A stretch of DNA of 64,000 nucleotides from Martinezella tropici (GTDB taxonomy: Bacteria; Pseudomonadota; Alphaproteobacteria; Rhizobiales; Rhizobiaceae), in assembly GCA_000799755.1 (NCBI GenBank), contig JUHI01000020.1, forward strand, positions 62,001 through 126,000, given 5' to 3'. The first letter of the stretch is position 1. Every line of letters starts with the position of its first letter. The notes under the pieces were generated by a model. It did not search any database, was not told the origin of the DNA, and saw nothing but the letters and a program-made list of their open reading frames with translations. Below are positions 33,526-42,711 of the stretch, in pieces. A program made the translations under genes and the position numbers.

Positions 33526-35880
33526 TCACTCCTTCCGTGCGGCCTTGAGGCGCTCGATTGCCATCAGCACCCGTTCGGGTGTCGCCGGCGCGTCGAGACG
33601 CGGGCAGATTTTGTGGTCGGCGACGCTCGCCACCGCATCCGAAAGAGCATGCAGGACGGCAAGGCCGAGCGGCAGCGGTGGCTCACCGACCGCCTTGGAG
33701 CGATGGATCGTCGGCTCATAGGCTTCCGACCAGTCGGTCAGCGCTACATTGAAAATCTTCGGGCGGTCGGATGCAAGCGGGATCTTGTAAGTGGACGGCG
33801 CATGTGTTCTGAGCCGCCCCTTGCCGTCCCACCAGAGCTCTTCCGTCGTCAGCCAACCCATCCCTTGAATGAAGCCGCCCTCGATCTGGCCGATGTCGAT
33901 GGCTTTATTGAGGGAGCGGCCGGTATCGTGCAAGATGTCGGTTCGCTCGACGATGTACTCGCCGGTCAGCGTGTCGATGGAGACTTCCGAGCAAGCAGCC
34001 CCATAGGCATAATAGTAAAAGGCGTGGCCGCGGCCAGCCTTGCGATCCCAATGGATCTTCGGTGTCTTGTAGAAGCCGGCAGCCGAAAGCTGGACGCGGG
34101 CCATATAGGCCTTCTTGATGAGATCGGAGAAGGACATCTCGGTATCGCCGATGCGTACGCGGTTGGGCAGGAACACCACCTGTTCGCGCGGCACCTGATG
34201 GCTTTCCGCCGCAAAGGCGATCAGCCGGTCCTTGATCTGGCGTGCGGCATTCTGTGCCGCCATGCCATTCAGGTCCGCGCCGGAGGAGGCGGCGGTCGGC
34301 GAGGTATTCGGCACTTTGGCCGTCGTCGTTGCGGTGATCTTCACCCGGTCGAGGTCGATCTGGAATTCCTCGGCCACGACCTGCGCCACCTTCAGATGCA
34401 GGCCTTGGCCCATCTCGGTGCCGCCATGGTTCATATGCACGGAGCCGTCGCTATAGACATGCACCAGAGCGCCGGCCTGGTTCGACTCCGTCTTGGTGAA
34501 GGAGATGCCGAATTTGACCGGCGTTAGGGCGATGCCGCGCTTGACGATGCGGCTTCCCGCATTGAACTCGGAAATGGCCCTTCTGCGTCCAGCATAATCG
34601 GCGCTTTCCTCCAGTTCCGCGACGATGCGCTGGATGATGCAGTCTTCGACCTTCTGGTGATAGGGGGTAAGGTTGCGCTCACCCTTGACGCCCATCGCGT
34701 CGTAGAAATTCAGCTTGCGGATATCGAGCGGGTCCTTGCCGACGGCAAAGGCGACCTCGTCGATGACACGTTCGGCGCCCACCATGCCCTGCGGGCCGCC
34801 GAAGCCGCGAAAGGCCGTGTTGGAGACGGTATTGGTATAGAGCGGTGCCGACTTTGCGTGAACATGCGGGAAGAAATAGGCATTATCGCAGTGAAACAGC
34901 GCGCGGTCGCCGACCGGGCCTGAGAGGTCGGCGGAAAAGCCGGCACGCAGCGCGAAGGTATAGTCGATCGCAAGGATACGGCCTTCATCGTCGAAGCCGA
35001 CATCGTAGTCGATGGCGAAATCATGCCGCTTGCCCGTCGCGACCATGTCTTCGTCACGGTCGAGCCGGACTTTGACGGCCCTCTTCAGCTTCTTGGCGGC
35101 GATGGCTGCGATCGCCGCGCACTGGTTGGCCTGTGTTTCCTTGCCGCCGAAGCCGCCGCCCATGCGGCGCACTTCGATCGTGACAGCATTGCTCGGCACG
35201 CCGAGCGCATGCGCGACCATGTGCTGCGTCTCGCTTGGACCTTGGGTGGAGCAGTAGACGACGACCTCGTCGTCTTCGCCGGGCACGGCAAGCGAGACCT
35301 GGCCTTCGAGATAGAAATGGTCCTGGCCGCCGAGCCGCATGCGGCCCTTGACGCGGCGCGGCGCACTCTCGAGATTTTCCGCAGCCTCGCCACGCTTCAG
35401 CGTCAGCGGGGTGACGACCTGACGGTGGGTCGAAACGTCGAGATCCCAGATGTCGATATCGGCTGGCAGTTCCTCATATTCGATTTTGGCCAACCGTGCG
35501 GCGCGGCGGGCCTGCTCGCGCGTTTCGGCGATCACGCAGAAGATCGGTTGCCCATGAAACTCGACCTTGCCGGCCGCAAGCACCGGATCGTCGTGCATAT
35601 AGGAAGGAGAGATATCGTTGACGCCAGGCACGTCTTCATGGGTGAGCACCGCAATGACGCCGGGAGCCATGCGGACTGCTTCGAGATCGACGGATTTCAG
35701 GATGCCGTGCGCGACGGTCGACAGGCCAAGGCCGGCATGCAGCGTGCCCATCGGCTCGGTGATGTCATCGATATAGACGGCAGTACCGGAGACATGCTTG
35801 TGCGCGGAATCATGGCGGGGGCTGGTGTGAACTCCGCCGACAATGGTTTCAGCCTTGAGATCGGACGTGTGCTTGTTCAT
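33526..35880 (-). CDS. xdhB: Xanthine dehydrogenase molybdopterin-binding subunit
   Basis: The product is 784 aa, the large subunit that hydroxylates hypoxanthine and xanthine to urate. Domain order: the aldehyde oxidase/xanthine dehydrogenase a/b hammerhead (about 25-130, GTAVYIDDI start), then the Mo-cofactor-binding domains with RMGGGFGGKE, AFRGFGGPQGM and the C-terminal VGEPPLPLGLAVL, which bears the catalytic glutamate. It follows xdhA by 2 bp. Cytosolic, assembling as a heterotetramer or larger with XdhA. Confidence 0.97.
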   Translation of the reverse strand: MNKHTSDLKAETIVGGVHTSPRHDSAHKHVSGTAVYIDDITEPMGTLHAGLGLSTVAHGILKSVDLEAVRMAPGVIAVLTHEDVPGVNDISPSYMHDDPVLAAGKVEFHGQPIFCVIAETREQARRAARLAKIEYEELPADIDIWDLDVSTHRQVVTPLTLKRGEAAENLESAPRRVKGRMRLGGQDHFYLEGQVSLAVPGEDDEVVVYCSTQGPSETQHMVAHALGVPSNAVTIEVRRMGGGFGGKETQANQCAAIAAIAAKKLKRAVKVRLDRDEDMVATGKRHDFAIDYDVGFDDEGRILAIDYTFALRAGFSADLSGPVGDRALFHCDNAYFFPHVHAKSAPLYTNTVSNTAFRGFGGPQGMVGAERVIDEVAFAVGKDPLDIRKLNFYDAMGVKGERNLTPYHQKVEDCIIQRIVAELEESADYAGRRRAISEFNAGSRIVKRGIALTPVKFGISFTKTESNQAGALVHVYSDGSVHMNHGGTEMGQGLHLKVAQVVAEEFQIDLDRVKITATTTAKVPNTSPTAASSGADLNGMAAQNAARQIKDRLIAFAAESHQVPREQVVFLPNRVRIGDTEMSFSDLIKKAYMARVQLSAAGFYKTPKIHWDRKAGRGHAFYYYAYGAACSEVSIDTLTGEYIVERTDILHDTGRSLNKAIDIGQIEGGFIQGMGWLTTEELWWDGKGRLRTHAPSTYKIPLASDRPKIFNVALTDWSEAYEPTIHRSKAVGEPPLPLGLAVLHALSDAVASVADHKICPRLDAPATPERVLMAIERLKAARKE

Positions 35881-35882
35881 GG

Positions 35883-37367
35883 TTACGCGGCCTCATATCT
35901 GGACACCTGAGACGGTGCCGCATGGGAGGTGGTCTCCAGGTAGAAACGCAGCAGGAGGTTCTTCGCCGCGAGTGCTCGATATTCTGCGGTGGCGCGCATA
36001 TCGGTCAGCGGCGCGTAGTCCTCGGCGTAGCTTTCCATGGCCGTCTCCACGGTCTTTTCGTTCCAGGGCTGGCCGAGCAACGCCTTTTCGACGGCGAAGG
36101 CCCGTTTCGGCGTTGCCGCCATGCCGCCATAGGCGATCCGGATTTCCGCGACGGTGCCATCGGCCGAGAGCGCCAGACGGAAAGCGCCAAGCGTCGCCGT
36201 GATATCCTCATCCCGGCGTTTCGTCACCTTGTAGATGGCGAATTTTTCCTCAGCGGCGGGGATCGGGATATGGACGGCCTCTACGAATTCGCCGGCCTGT
36301 CGGTCTTGCTTGCCATAGGCGATGAAGAAGTCTTCGAGCGCAATGGTGCGCCGGACAGAGCCCTTGCGCAAGGTCAGCGATGCGTTGAGCGCGATCAACG
36401 CCGGCGGCGTGTCGCCGATCGGCGAACCATTGGCGATGTTTCCGCCGATCGTGCCCATGTTGCGCACCTGCTGACCGCCGATGCGGGTAATCAGCGGGCC
36501 AAGCGCCGGGATATGTTGCGAGAGCGTCGTGATCGCTTCCGAATAGGTGACGCCGGCGCCGATCGTGATGGCCCCGTCTTTCAGCCCAATCGACTTCAAT
36601 TCTTGCAATCCGGCAATGAAGACGACCGGTGTGATGTCGCGCATATGCTTGGTGACCCAGAGTCCGACGTCCGTCGAGCCGGCGACTACCGTTGCCGTCG
36701 GCGAGGTTTCGAGAATGGCTGCGAAATCATCGAGGTTGGCCGGCACGATCAGCCGATGGCGCCCCTCTCCGATTTCGACGCGCGCGCCGTCGGCAAGAGC
36801 CTTCAGCCGCGCGATCATGGTTTCACGCTCGATAAGCAGAGGATCGTCTTGCGTTCCGCCATAACTGGAAATCGAGCGGGCTGCGCGCAGGATCGGCTCG
36901 TAGCCGGTGCAGCGACAGAGATTGCCCTGCAGCGCCGTTTCGATCTGCTGGTCCGTCGGGTTCGGCGTCTGCATCCACAAGCCGTAGAGCGACATGACGA
37001 AACCTGGCGTGCAAAAACCGCATTGCGAACCGTGAAAATCGACCATCGCCTGCTGCACCGGATGCAGGCGATCTTCGCCGGTCGCCAGATGCTCGACAGT
37101 AACGACATGGCAGCCGTCGAGGGAACCGAGAAAGCGGATGCAGGCATTGACGCCTTCATAGACGAGGCCGCCGGACGGCGTCAGCCGTCCCACGAGCACT
37201 GTGCAGGCGCCGCAGTCTCCCTCGGCGCAGCCTTCCTTGGTGCCCTTCAACAAGCGGGAAAGCCGCAGCCAGTCGAGCAGCGTCTGGTCCGGCGCGACAT
37301 CGCGGAGGGCAACGTCCTCGCCGTTCAAAATGAAATGCAGTTCGGAACGGATTGCAGCGACCGTCAT
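35883..37367 (-). CDS. xdhA: Xanthine dehydrogenase FeS/FAD subunit
   Basis: The product is 494 aa. The plant-type [2Fe-2S] domain has Cys47, Cys52, Cys55 and Cys76; the second [2Fe-2S] helical domain has Cys116, Cys119, Cys151 and Cys153 (GSQCGFCTPGF and NLCRCTGY). The FAD-binding CO-dehydrogenase-type flavoprotein domain starts near residue 200 and includes TIGGNIANGSPIGDTPP. Electrons pass from the molybdenum site in XdhB through the clusters to FAD and NAD+. It begins 3 bp after the uraH stop and overlaps no other gene. Confidence 0.97.
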   Translation of the reverse strand: MTVAAIRSELHFILNGEDVALRDVAPDQTLLDWLRLSRLLKGTKEGCAEGDCGACTVLVGRLTPSGGLVYEGVNACIRFLGSLDGCHVVTVEHLATGEDRLHPVQQAMVDFHGSQCGFCTPGFVMSLYGLWMQTPNPTDQQIETALQGNLCRCTGYEPILRAARSISSYGGTQDDPLLIERETMIARLKALADGARVEIGEGRHRLIVPANLDDFAAILETSPTATVVAGSTDVGLWVTKHMRDITPVVFIAGLQELKSIGLKDGAITIGAGVTYSEAITTLSQHIPALGPLITRIGGQQVRNMGTIGGNIANGSPIGDTPPALIALNASLTLRKGSVRRTIALEDFFIAYGKQDRQAGEFVEAVHIPIPAAEEKFAIYKVTKRRDEDITATLGAFRLALSADGTVAEIRIAYGGMAATPKRAFAVEKALLGQPWNEKTVETAMESYAEDYAPLTDMRATAEYRALAAKNLLLRFYLETTSHAAPSQVSRYEAA

Positions 37368-37370
37368 CGT

Positions 37371-37736
37371 TCAGCTCCCGCGATAGGTGGAATAGCTGTA
37401 GGGCGAGAGCAGCAGCGGGACATGGTAATGCGCACTCTCGTCGGCGAGGCCGAAGCGGATCGGAACAATATCCAGAAACATGGGAGCATCGCCGGAGCGA
37501 CCGAGATAGTCACCCGCATGGAAGCGCAGCTCGTAGGTGCCGACCCGCATGGTTTCGCCGGACAATAGCGGCGCATCGCATCGGCCGTCATCGTTGGTTT
37601 TGGTGGACTTCAGGAGGTGCAATGCCTCGCCGTCGATCCGGTATAGATCGATGCGCAGACCCTCGGCGGGCTTGCCGAGCGCCGTGTCCAGCACGTGGGT
37701 CGTGAGCCGGCCGGCTCCTGGCGAATGAGGCTGCAT
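37371..37736 (-). CDS. uraH: 5-hydroxyisourate hydrolase (transthyretin-like)
   Basis: The product is 121 aa, the usual size. It has the N-terminal LTTHVLDTALGKPA signature and the C-terminal YRGS tetrapeptide that distinguishes HIU hydrolases from transthyretin. It turns 5-hydroxyisourate, made by PuuD, into OHCU. First gene of the xdh operon, with a GGGAG ribosome-binding site. The usual next enzyme, OHCU decarboxylase (UraD), is not next to it. Confidence 0.96.
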   Translation of the reverse strand: MQPHSPGAGRLTTHVLDTALGKPAEGLRIDLYRIDGEALHLLKSTKTNDDGRCDAPLLSGETMRVGTYELRFHAGDYLGRSGDAPMFLDIVPIRFGLADESAHYHVPLLLSPYSYSTYRGS

Positions 37737-38358
37737 GCTTTTCTCCCGAACCTAGCACTCCTGCCTCTACTATCCGCCAAGCCTATACCTCAGAAAAGCG
37801 GTGGTATCGTTCGAGACTTTCAAATTTTCCAAGGGGAATGGCGTGCGCGATTTGCGGTTAGACATTAGGGTATCGAAAACGTTTGGAGGAACGTTTCATG
37901 CGATATCGACGCTACATGTTTGGACACGGCCGACGCCTTTGGCGCTTCGCCGACAAGGTGAAACAGGCTTCGGCATAGAAATCTGCCCTGAATGATAAAG
38001 AGGCGACGAGAACCGCCGGTCAACTTGCGCCAGGCTTTTGCCGGCCTTGTCGCCCACAATTCGGGTTTGCGCGTCCGTCTGTCCTGTACCGCGAGAATTG
38101 ACCCGCGACACTCGATTTGCCTGTCGACCATGCGCTGGCGGCAATAGCCGAGAATGGGCCTTACGACCTCAGAGTGAGTATCCGTAAAGATCATCTTACG
38201 GAAATGACAAGACGTGCCGGTCGGACAGAGCGCAATTGACGCCTCGGGGTGAGCACGGCTGCCTATGCCATAGGTCGCGGATCGAATTTCACGACACCTG
38301 TCGCCAATCGCCAATCGAAACTGAGGTGACTTCAAGGAATGAAAACGGGAGACCATGG
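37737..38358. other. 622-bp gap between uraH and allA
   Basis: The gap lies between two divergent purine genes, where other rhizobia often carry uraD and puuE. Both strands were read: no frame resembles OHCU decarboxylase or allantoinase, and the longest minus-strand frame (about 190 codons from 38437) overlaps allA and shows no recognisable motif. Promoters for uraH and allA must be here. Confidence 0.45.
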
Positions 38359-38844
38359 ATGAAAGTAATCGAGATTCAGCCGCTGACCAGAGCCGCATTC
38401 GCCCTTTTCGGCGATGTGATCGAAATGGAGGGCGCACAAAGCTATCCCATCAATGCCGGCAAATGCATTCGTTATCACGACCTCGCAAAGGTCGAAGCGA
38501 TTGGTGAGGAGGCGCGAACGATGATCAGCTGGTTGCGCGGCGAACCCTATGCGCTGCCGTTGGAACTAAAGATGGTGGAGCGGCATCCTCTCGGCAGCCA
38601 GGCGTTCGTTCCGTTGTCTCCTCATCCGTTCCTCGTCGTTGCGGCGCACGAAACGAACAATGGGCCGAGCGAACCCGTGGCCTTCCGCACCCAGCCCGGG
38701 CAGGGCGTCAATATCTGGCGCAATGTCTGGCACGGTATCCTGACGCCGCTTGACGGCGTCTCCGACTTCATCGTCGTCGACCGCGGCGGCAAGGGCATCA
38801 ATCTCGAGGAACATTTCTACGGAGAGCCGTTCCTGGTCCGCTGA
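38359..38844 (+). CDS. allA: Ureidoglycolate lyase
   Basis: The product is 161 aa, a cupin-fold enzyme that releases urea from ureidoglycolate to give glyoxylate. The family features are visible: the opening IEIQPLTRAAFALFGDVIE, the YPINAGKCIRYHDLA segment, then VERHPLGSQAFVPL and GVNIWRNVWHGILTPL. The ATG at 38359 is preceded by GGGAG; an earlier in-frame extension lacks family similarity. Its product glyoxylate is the substrate of gcl, encoded about 11 kb to the left. Confidence 0.94.
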   Translation: MKVIEIQPLTRAAFALFGDVIEMEGAQSYPINAGKCIRYHDLAKVEAIGEEARTMISWLRGEPYALPLELKMVERHPLGSQAFVPLSPHPFLVVAAHETNNGPSEPVAFRTQPGQGVNIWRNVWHGILTPLDGVSDFIVVDRGGKGINLEEHFYGEPFLVR

Positions 38845-38894
38845 GGGGATCTCGATCGGTTCAGATACACGAGGGGCGCTGCGATGCAGGCTGT

Positions 38895-39056
38895 GCCAAA
38901 ACTCTCGACGACATGGTGGGAGAATTAGCCCGAAGGGGCCGAACGGGTCAGACGACACAGATCGCCGATCTGATAACATTCCTGGCATCCCCGCGCGCTG
39001 CAGCCATAACCGGTACCGAATATGTCATCGACGGCAGGACCGTTCCAACCGCTTAA
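38895..39056 (+). pseudogene. C-terminal remnant of a short-chain dehydrogenase (SDR)
   Basis: One frame ends in IADLITFLASPRAAAITG followed by TEYVIDGRTVPTA and a TAA at 39054-39056. This is the standard C-terminus of classical SDR oxidoreductases, where the glycine-rich end usually reads VIDGGTVPT. Upstream residues (AKTLDDMVGELARRGRTGQTT) still look SDR-like, but the nucleotide-binding motif, the Tyr-x-x-x-Lys catalytic pair and any start are absent. It is a truncated relic, probably left by a deletion or recombination next to allA. Confidence 0.7.
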
Positions 39057-39414
39057 GGGGGCTCCCTCCGCGAGTTTTAGCCTTGGGGTCTCGCGCAGAA
39101 GGGGGCGACCGAGACTTGAGGCTCGGCCGCAGGAGGAAGGCTTCCCCCTGGAAAGCGTAGACCCTGTCAGCCGTGAACCTGGCGGAACTTCGCCTTTCCG
39201 GACAAGTCAGACAAGCTGACCCGACCTCCCGGGAACGAGTCCGAGGAGCCCCTGGAAACGTCGTGTCCCATCTCGCAGCCGACCCGCTGGCGCCTTTCAT
39301 ATTGTTCTTGAGCCCGACTAGCGGATTTCTCACGGCCGCCAGTTCTATGGGCGGGCGGGACAGGCACGGAGACTATAGTTCCATGCCGTCCCGAGACGCG
39401 GCATAGGGCGGCCG
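39057..39414. other. Gap following the SDR remnant
   Basis: The sequence runs to the stop of the minus-strand SDR gene. Frames here show no recognisable product and no insertion-sequence ends were seen. Given the remnant next to it, this may be decayed coding DNA. Confidence 0.4.
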
Positions 39415-40164
39415 TCAGCGCGCTTGCGCGAGCGCTACGGCATCAGGCCCCGCGGGAAATCGAAGCCGACCGCTTGCATCATGCACGGCGTTCCAGACGC
39501 CTTCGGTGACATCGTTCTCTCGGGTGGTCAGCGCTGGCGCAGCAAAGCCTTCCATGATTGGCTTGGCGAAATCGGCGTACTCGCCCGGGAGCAGCTGGTC
39601 GAACGGAATGATGGCGTTCGCGCTGAAGTTAGTGGTGGGGGCGTAGCCGGGCTCGACCAGCTTCACCGAGATAGCAAAATGGGCGAGCTCATGGGCAAGC
39701 GAGCCTGTGAAGCCCTGGATCGCCTGCTTGCTCGCTGTGTATGCAGCGGCAAGCGGGAAAGCGCCGAGCGTGACGCTGGACGTCACATTGACGATGATGC
39801 CCGATCGGCGCGCGCGCATCTGCGGGATGACCGCTTGGCACATCGCCATCACGCCGATCGTGTTGGTCTCAAGCAACTGTCGTACCAGCGACATCGGCGT
39901 CACCTCGAACACTCCGACCGCGCCAATGCCAGCGTTGTTCACCAGCACATCTATAGGGCCAGCAGTTTCAATCAGCGCCGCTATGCTCGCTGCGTCGGTG
40001 ACGTCGAGCGGCAGAACCTGCAGACGGCTGGTATCACCAGCAAAGTCGGCCGCTTCGGGCTGCCGCATCGTGGCGATCACGTTCCAGCCCTGTGCCAGGA
40101 AATGCTCGGCGATGGCCTTGCCATAGCCCGACGAGGTTCCGGTGATGAGGATGGTTTTGGTCAT
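39415..40164 (-). CDS. SDR family oxidoreductase
   Basis: The product is 249 aa from the ATG at 40164, preceded by AAGGAGACAGAC. It has the cofactor motif TGTSSGYGKAIA, the NNAG structural motif and the catalytic Ser with Tyr-Thr-Ala-Ser-Lys (YTASK). Substrate unknown. It is divergent from an AraC-type regulator 92 bp away, a common arrangement for a regulator controlling a single oxidoreductase. Confidence 0.9.
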   Translation of the reverse strand: MTKTILITGTSSGYGKAIAEHFLAQGWNVIATMRQPEAADFAGDTSRLQVLPLDVTDAASIAALIETAGPIDVLVNNAGIGAVGVFEVTPMSLVRQLLETNTIGVMAMCQAVIPQMRARRSGIIVNVTSSVTLGAFPLAAAYTASKQAIQGFTGSLAHELAHFAISVKLVEPGYAPTTNFSANAIIPFDQLLPGEYADFAKPIMEGFAAPALTTRENDVTEGVWNAVHDASGRLRFPAGPDAVALAQAR

Positions 40165-40256
40165 GTCTGTCTCCTTGTTTCGATGGACCAAGAGATAGAC
40201 AGACACGGTGATACGATCTATAATCAATAGTACGTATTTAATTATGGATCGTCCAG

Positions 40257-41159
40257 GTGGATCCCCTGAGTGACATCATTGCCCTGCTGCGTCCGAACGC
40301 AGCCGTCTCGAAGCCCATCTCCGGCAAGGGGGCATGGGGCGTTCGATATGCATCCTACGATTCACCGGGCTTCACCATCGTCCTCTCCGGCGAGGCTTGG
40401 CTGACCTTCGATAAGGAAGAGCCGCTACGTCTGGCGCCCGGCGATTTCCTGTTGCTGCCGACAACCCCGGCCTTCTCGCTGAGCAGCGAGCCGGGCGTGC
40501 GGTGCGATCCTGTCGAACCGCGTGCCGAGGCTGTTCGCCACGGTGAAAAGGAAGGCGACCCCGATTTCATGGCGCTTGGCGGCAGTTTCGCGTTCGAGCG
40601 TGTGAATGCGCCGCTTCTTCTCTCACTCCTGCCTGGACGCATCCATGTTCCCGCGTCGGAGGGCAAAGCCACGCGTTTTGGTCGTCTAATCGAACTGCTC
40701 ACCGAGGAGTGCGCCGCCGATTACCCGGGCAAGGATCTTATCCTGCAGCGGATGCTGGAAGCGTTGCTCATCGAGGCGCTGCGCTGGAGGAGCGTCGGAA
40801 AGGATGGAGCGGTTGCGGGGCTGTTGAATGGCATGCGCGACCCGGCGCTCTCGCGCGCCCTCCATGCCATCCACGCGGATGTGCGCGCCAGTTGGACGGT
40901 TGCCGAGCTTGCCGGCATCAGCGGCATGTCGCGGTCAGCGTTCTCGGCCCGCTTTGGTGAGGTTATGGGCTGCGCGCCCATTGAATATCTGGCGGGCTGG
41001 CGTATGGCGCTTGCAAAGGAGGCGCTGATTAGGGGAGCAAAGTCGCTGGACCGGATCGCCGACGAGATCGGCTATGAATCAGCCAGCGCCTTCAGCACGG
41101 CGTTTCGCAAGCGCCTAGGCTGTCCGCCGGGCCGATTTGCACGACAGGGCGTCGCTTAG
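40257..41159 (+). CDS. AraC family regulator with cupin sensor domain
   Basis: The product is 300 aa. The N-terminal half is a cupin_6-type AraC ligand domain (about 10-180, with the strand GEAWLTFDKEEPLRLAPGDFLLL). The C-terminal AraC DNA-binding domain (about 200-297) has both helix-turn-helices: TVAELAGISGMSRSAFSARF and LDRIADEIGYESASAFSTAF. The GTG at 40257 is used because an upstream ATG at 40244 is in another frame and closes quickly. It probably regulates the divergent SDR gene. Confidence 0.9.
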   Translation: MDPLSDIIALLRPNAAVSKPISGKGAWGVRYASYDSPGFTIVLSGEAWLTFDKEEPLRLAPGDFLLLPTTPAFSLSSEPGVRCDPVEPRAEAVRHGEKEGDPDFMALGGSFAFERVNAPLLLSLLPGRIHVPASEGKATRFGRLIELLTEECAADYPGKDLILQRMLEALLIEALRWRSVGKDGAVAGLLNGMRDPALSRALHAIHADVRASWTVAELAGISGMSRSAFSARFGEVMGCAPIEYLAGWRMALAKEALIRGAKSLDRIADEIGYESASAFSTAFRKRLGCPPGRFARQGVA

Positions 41160-41266
41160 CCGCCGCTGGCCCGACTCACGGGGGATGATTTACGCACAGC
41201 CTGGATGGCGACGCCCCTTCTTTTGCAAAGACATGTTCCCGTTTTCCTCTGTACCCAAAACGCAAG

Positions 41267-41300
41267 AAGACCGGGTCACTCCAGCGAATGACCCGGTCTT
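41267..41300. terminator. Strong hairpin between convergent araC-type and permease genes
   Basis: AAGACCGGGTCA (41267-41278) pairs perfectly with TGACCCGGTCTT (41289-41300) around a 10-nt loop, and the pairing extends outward after a 3-nt bulge (ACGCAAG with CTTGCGT). It sits between convergent genes, so it may stop transcription in both directions. The U-tracts are short. Confidence 0.6.
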
Positions 41301-41320
41301 GCGTTTATCCCTCGCTGCTG

Positions 41321-41356
41321 GAGCGGTTCAGCTTTCACGAAAACTCTGAACCGCTC
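41321..41356. terminator. Second hairpin downstream of the purine permease
   Basis: GAGCGGTTCAG (41321-41331) pairs with CTGAACCGCTC (41346-41356), 11 bp, with a 14-nt loop. It lies 62 bp beyond the permease stop and before the hairpin at 41267, forming a tandem pair. Confidence 0.5.
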
Positions 41357-41418
41357 TGTCTCATTATTATCCAGCAATTCCGGACGGAAAACCCGCTGCG
41401 CACTTTTCCTGGGTTGCT

Positions 41419-42711
41419 CTAGTCCGCGAAAAAGGCGAAGCGCACAACGAACAGGGCAGCGACGATCTGCGTTGCCGGATGCAGCATCGACCAACGGCCG
41501 GTGAAGATTTTTACGGCGACATAGGTGATGAAGCCAAAGGCAAGGCCGTTGGCGATCGAGTAGGTGAAGGGCATTGCAAGCGCCGTGATTGCCGCTGGCG
41601 CCGCCTCGGTCAGATCATCCCATTCGATCTCGGTCAGCTCGCGCATCATCAGTCCGGCGACGTAAAGCAGCGCCGGAGCCGTTGCGTAGGCAGGAACTGA
41701 AGCAGCAAGCGGTGAGAAGAACAGAGCTGCGATGAAGAGGGCTGCGATCGTAATTGCCGTCAGACCGGTACGGCCGCCAGCCTGGACGCCTGAAGCGCTT
41801 TCGACGAAGGCGGTCGTGCTGCTGGTTCCCATCAGCGAACCAGCGACAATGGCGGCACTGTCGGCAAGCAGAGCCCTGCTCAACCGGTTCGGCTTTCCTT
41901 CCTGAATAAGGTTCGCGCGCTTGGCGATACCGATCAGCGTCCCGGTGGCGTCGAAGACTTCAACGAGCACGAAGACCAGGATGATATGGACGAGGCCGCC
42001 ATGCAGAGCGCCGACGATATCGAGCTGCAGGAAGGTCGGCATGATCGATGGCGGCGCCGAAACGATACCGTGGAACTGGCTGACGCCGAAGATCCAGGAA
42101 AGAACGGTGACCGCGAGAATGCCGATCAGGATGGAGCCCCTGACCTTCAACGCATCGAGAGTGGCGATGATGAAGAAGCCGAGGATTGCGAGGAGCGGAC
42201 CGGTCTGCTTCAGATCCCCGAGGCCGACGAGTGTCGCCTTGTTGGCGACGACGATGCCCGCGCTCTTAAGCGCGATGATCGCCAGGAAGAGACCGATACC
42301 AGCTGCGATCGCGCTTCTGAGCGAATGCGGTATACCGGCGATCAACCAACTGCGGACGCCGGTCACCGTCAAGAGGACGAAGATGCAACCAGAAATGAAG
42401 ACCGCGCCAAGCGCCTGTTGCCAGGTAAAGCCGAGGGCTGAGACGACGGTGAAGGCAAAGAAGGCATTGAGCCCCATGCCCGGCGCCATCCCGATCGGCC
42501 AATTGGCGACAAAGCCCATGACGATCGAGCCCAATGCAGCTGCGAGACAGGTCGCAACGAAGACGGCGTTGCGATCCATGCCTGTCGTCGACAGAATATC
42601 CGGATTGACGAAGATGATGTAGGACATCGTCAGGAACGTCGTCACGCCTGCGATGAGCTCGGTGCGCACGGACGTGCCGTGTTCACTCAGTTTAAAAAGT
42701 CGTTCAAGCAT
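41419..42711 (-). CDS. NCS2 family purine permease (AzgA-like)
   Basis: The product is 430 aa with about 13 hydrophobic spans. The opening SVRTELIAGVTTFLTMSYIIFVNPDIL and the GMAPGMGLNAFFAFTVV stretch are characteristic of AzgA/GhxP-type adenine, guanine or hypoxanthine importers. The LVEVFDATGTLIGIA segment carries the conserved binding-site glutamate and aspartate. It is inner-membrane and proton-coupled. Its likely role is supplying substrate to the guaD/xdh pathway in the same window, although it lies several kilobases away and has its own transcript. Confidence 0.93.
   Translation of the reverse strand: MLERLFKLSEHGTSVRTELIAGVTTFLTMSYIIFVNPDILSTTGMDRNAVFVATCLAAALGSIVMGFVANWPIGMAPGMGLNAFFAFTVVSALGFTWQQALGAVFISGCIFVLLTVTGVRSWLIAGIPHSLRSAIAAGIGLFLAIIALKSAGIVVANKATLVGLGDLKQTGPLLAILGFFIIATLDALKVRGSILIGILAVTVLSWIFGVSQFHGIVSAPPSIMPTFLQLDIVGALHGGLVHIILVFVLVEVFDATGTLIGIAKRANLIQEGKPNRLSRALLADSAAIVAGSLMGTSSTTAFVESASGVQAGGRTGLTAITIAALFIAALFFSPLAASVPAYATAPALLYVAGLMMRELTEIEWDDLTEAAPAAITALAMPFTYSIANGLAFGFITYVAVKIFTGRWSMLHPATQIVAALFVVRFAFFAD

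Noticed and set aside
35922..37568. 548-codon plus-strand frame opposite xdhA and uraH
   Set aside because: Shadow of two certain genes; no motif and poor composition.
37865..38437. 190-codon minus-strand frame between uraH and allA
   Set aside because: Overlaps the allA start, no similarity to OHCU decarboxylase or allantoinase, no ribosome-binding site of note.
39057..39414. Insertion-sequence fragment next to the SDR relic
   Set aside because: No terminal inverted repeats, target duplications or transposase motifs were found.
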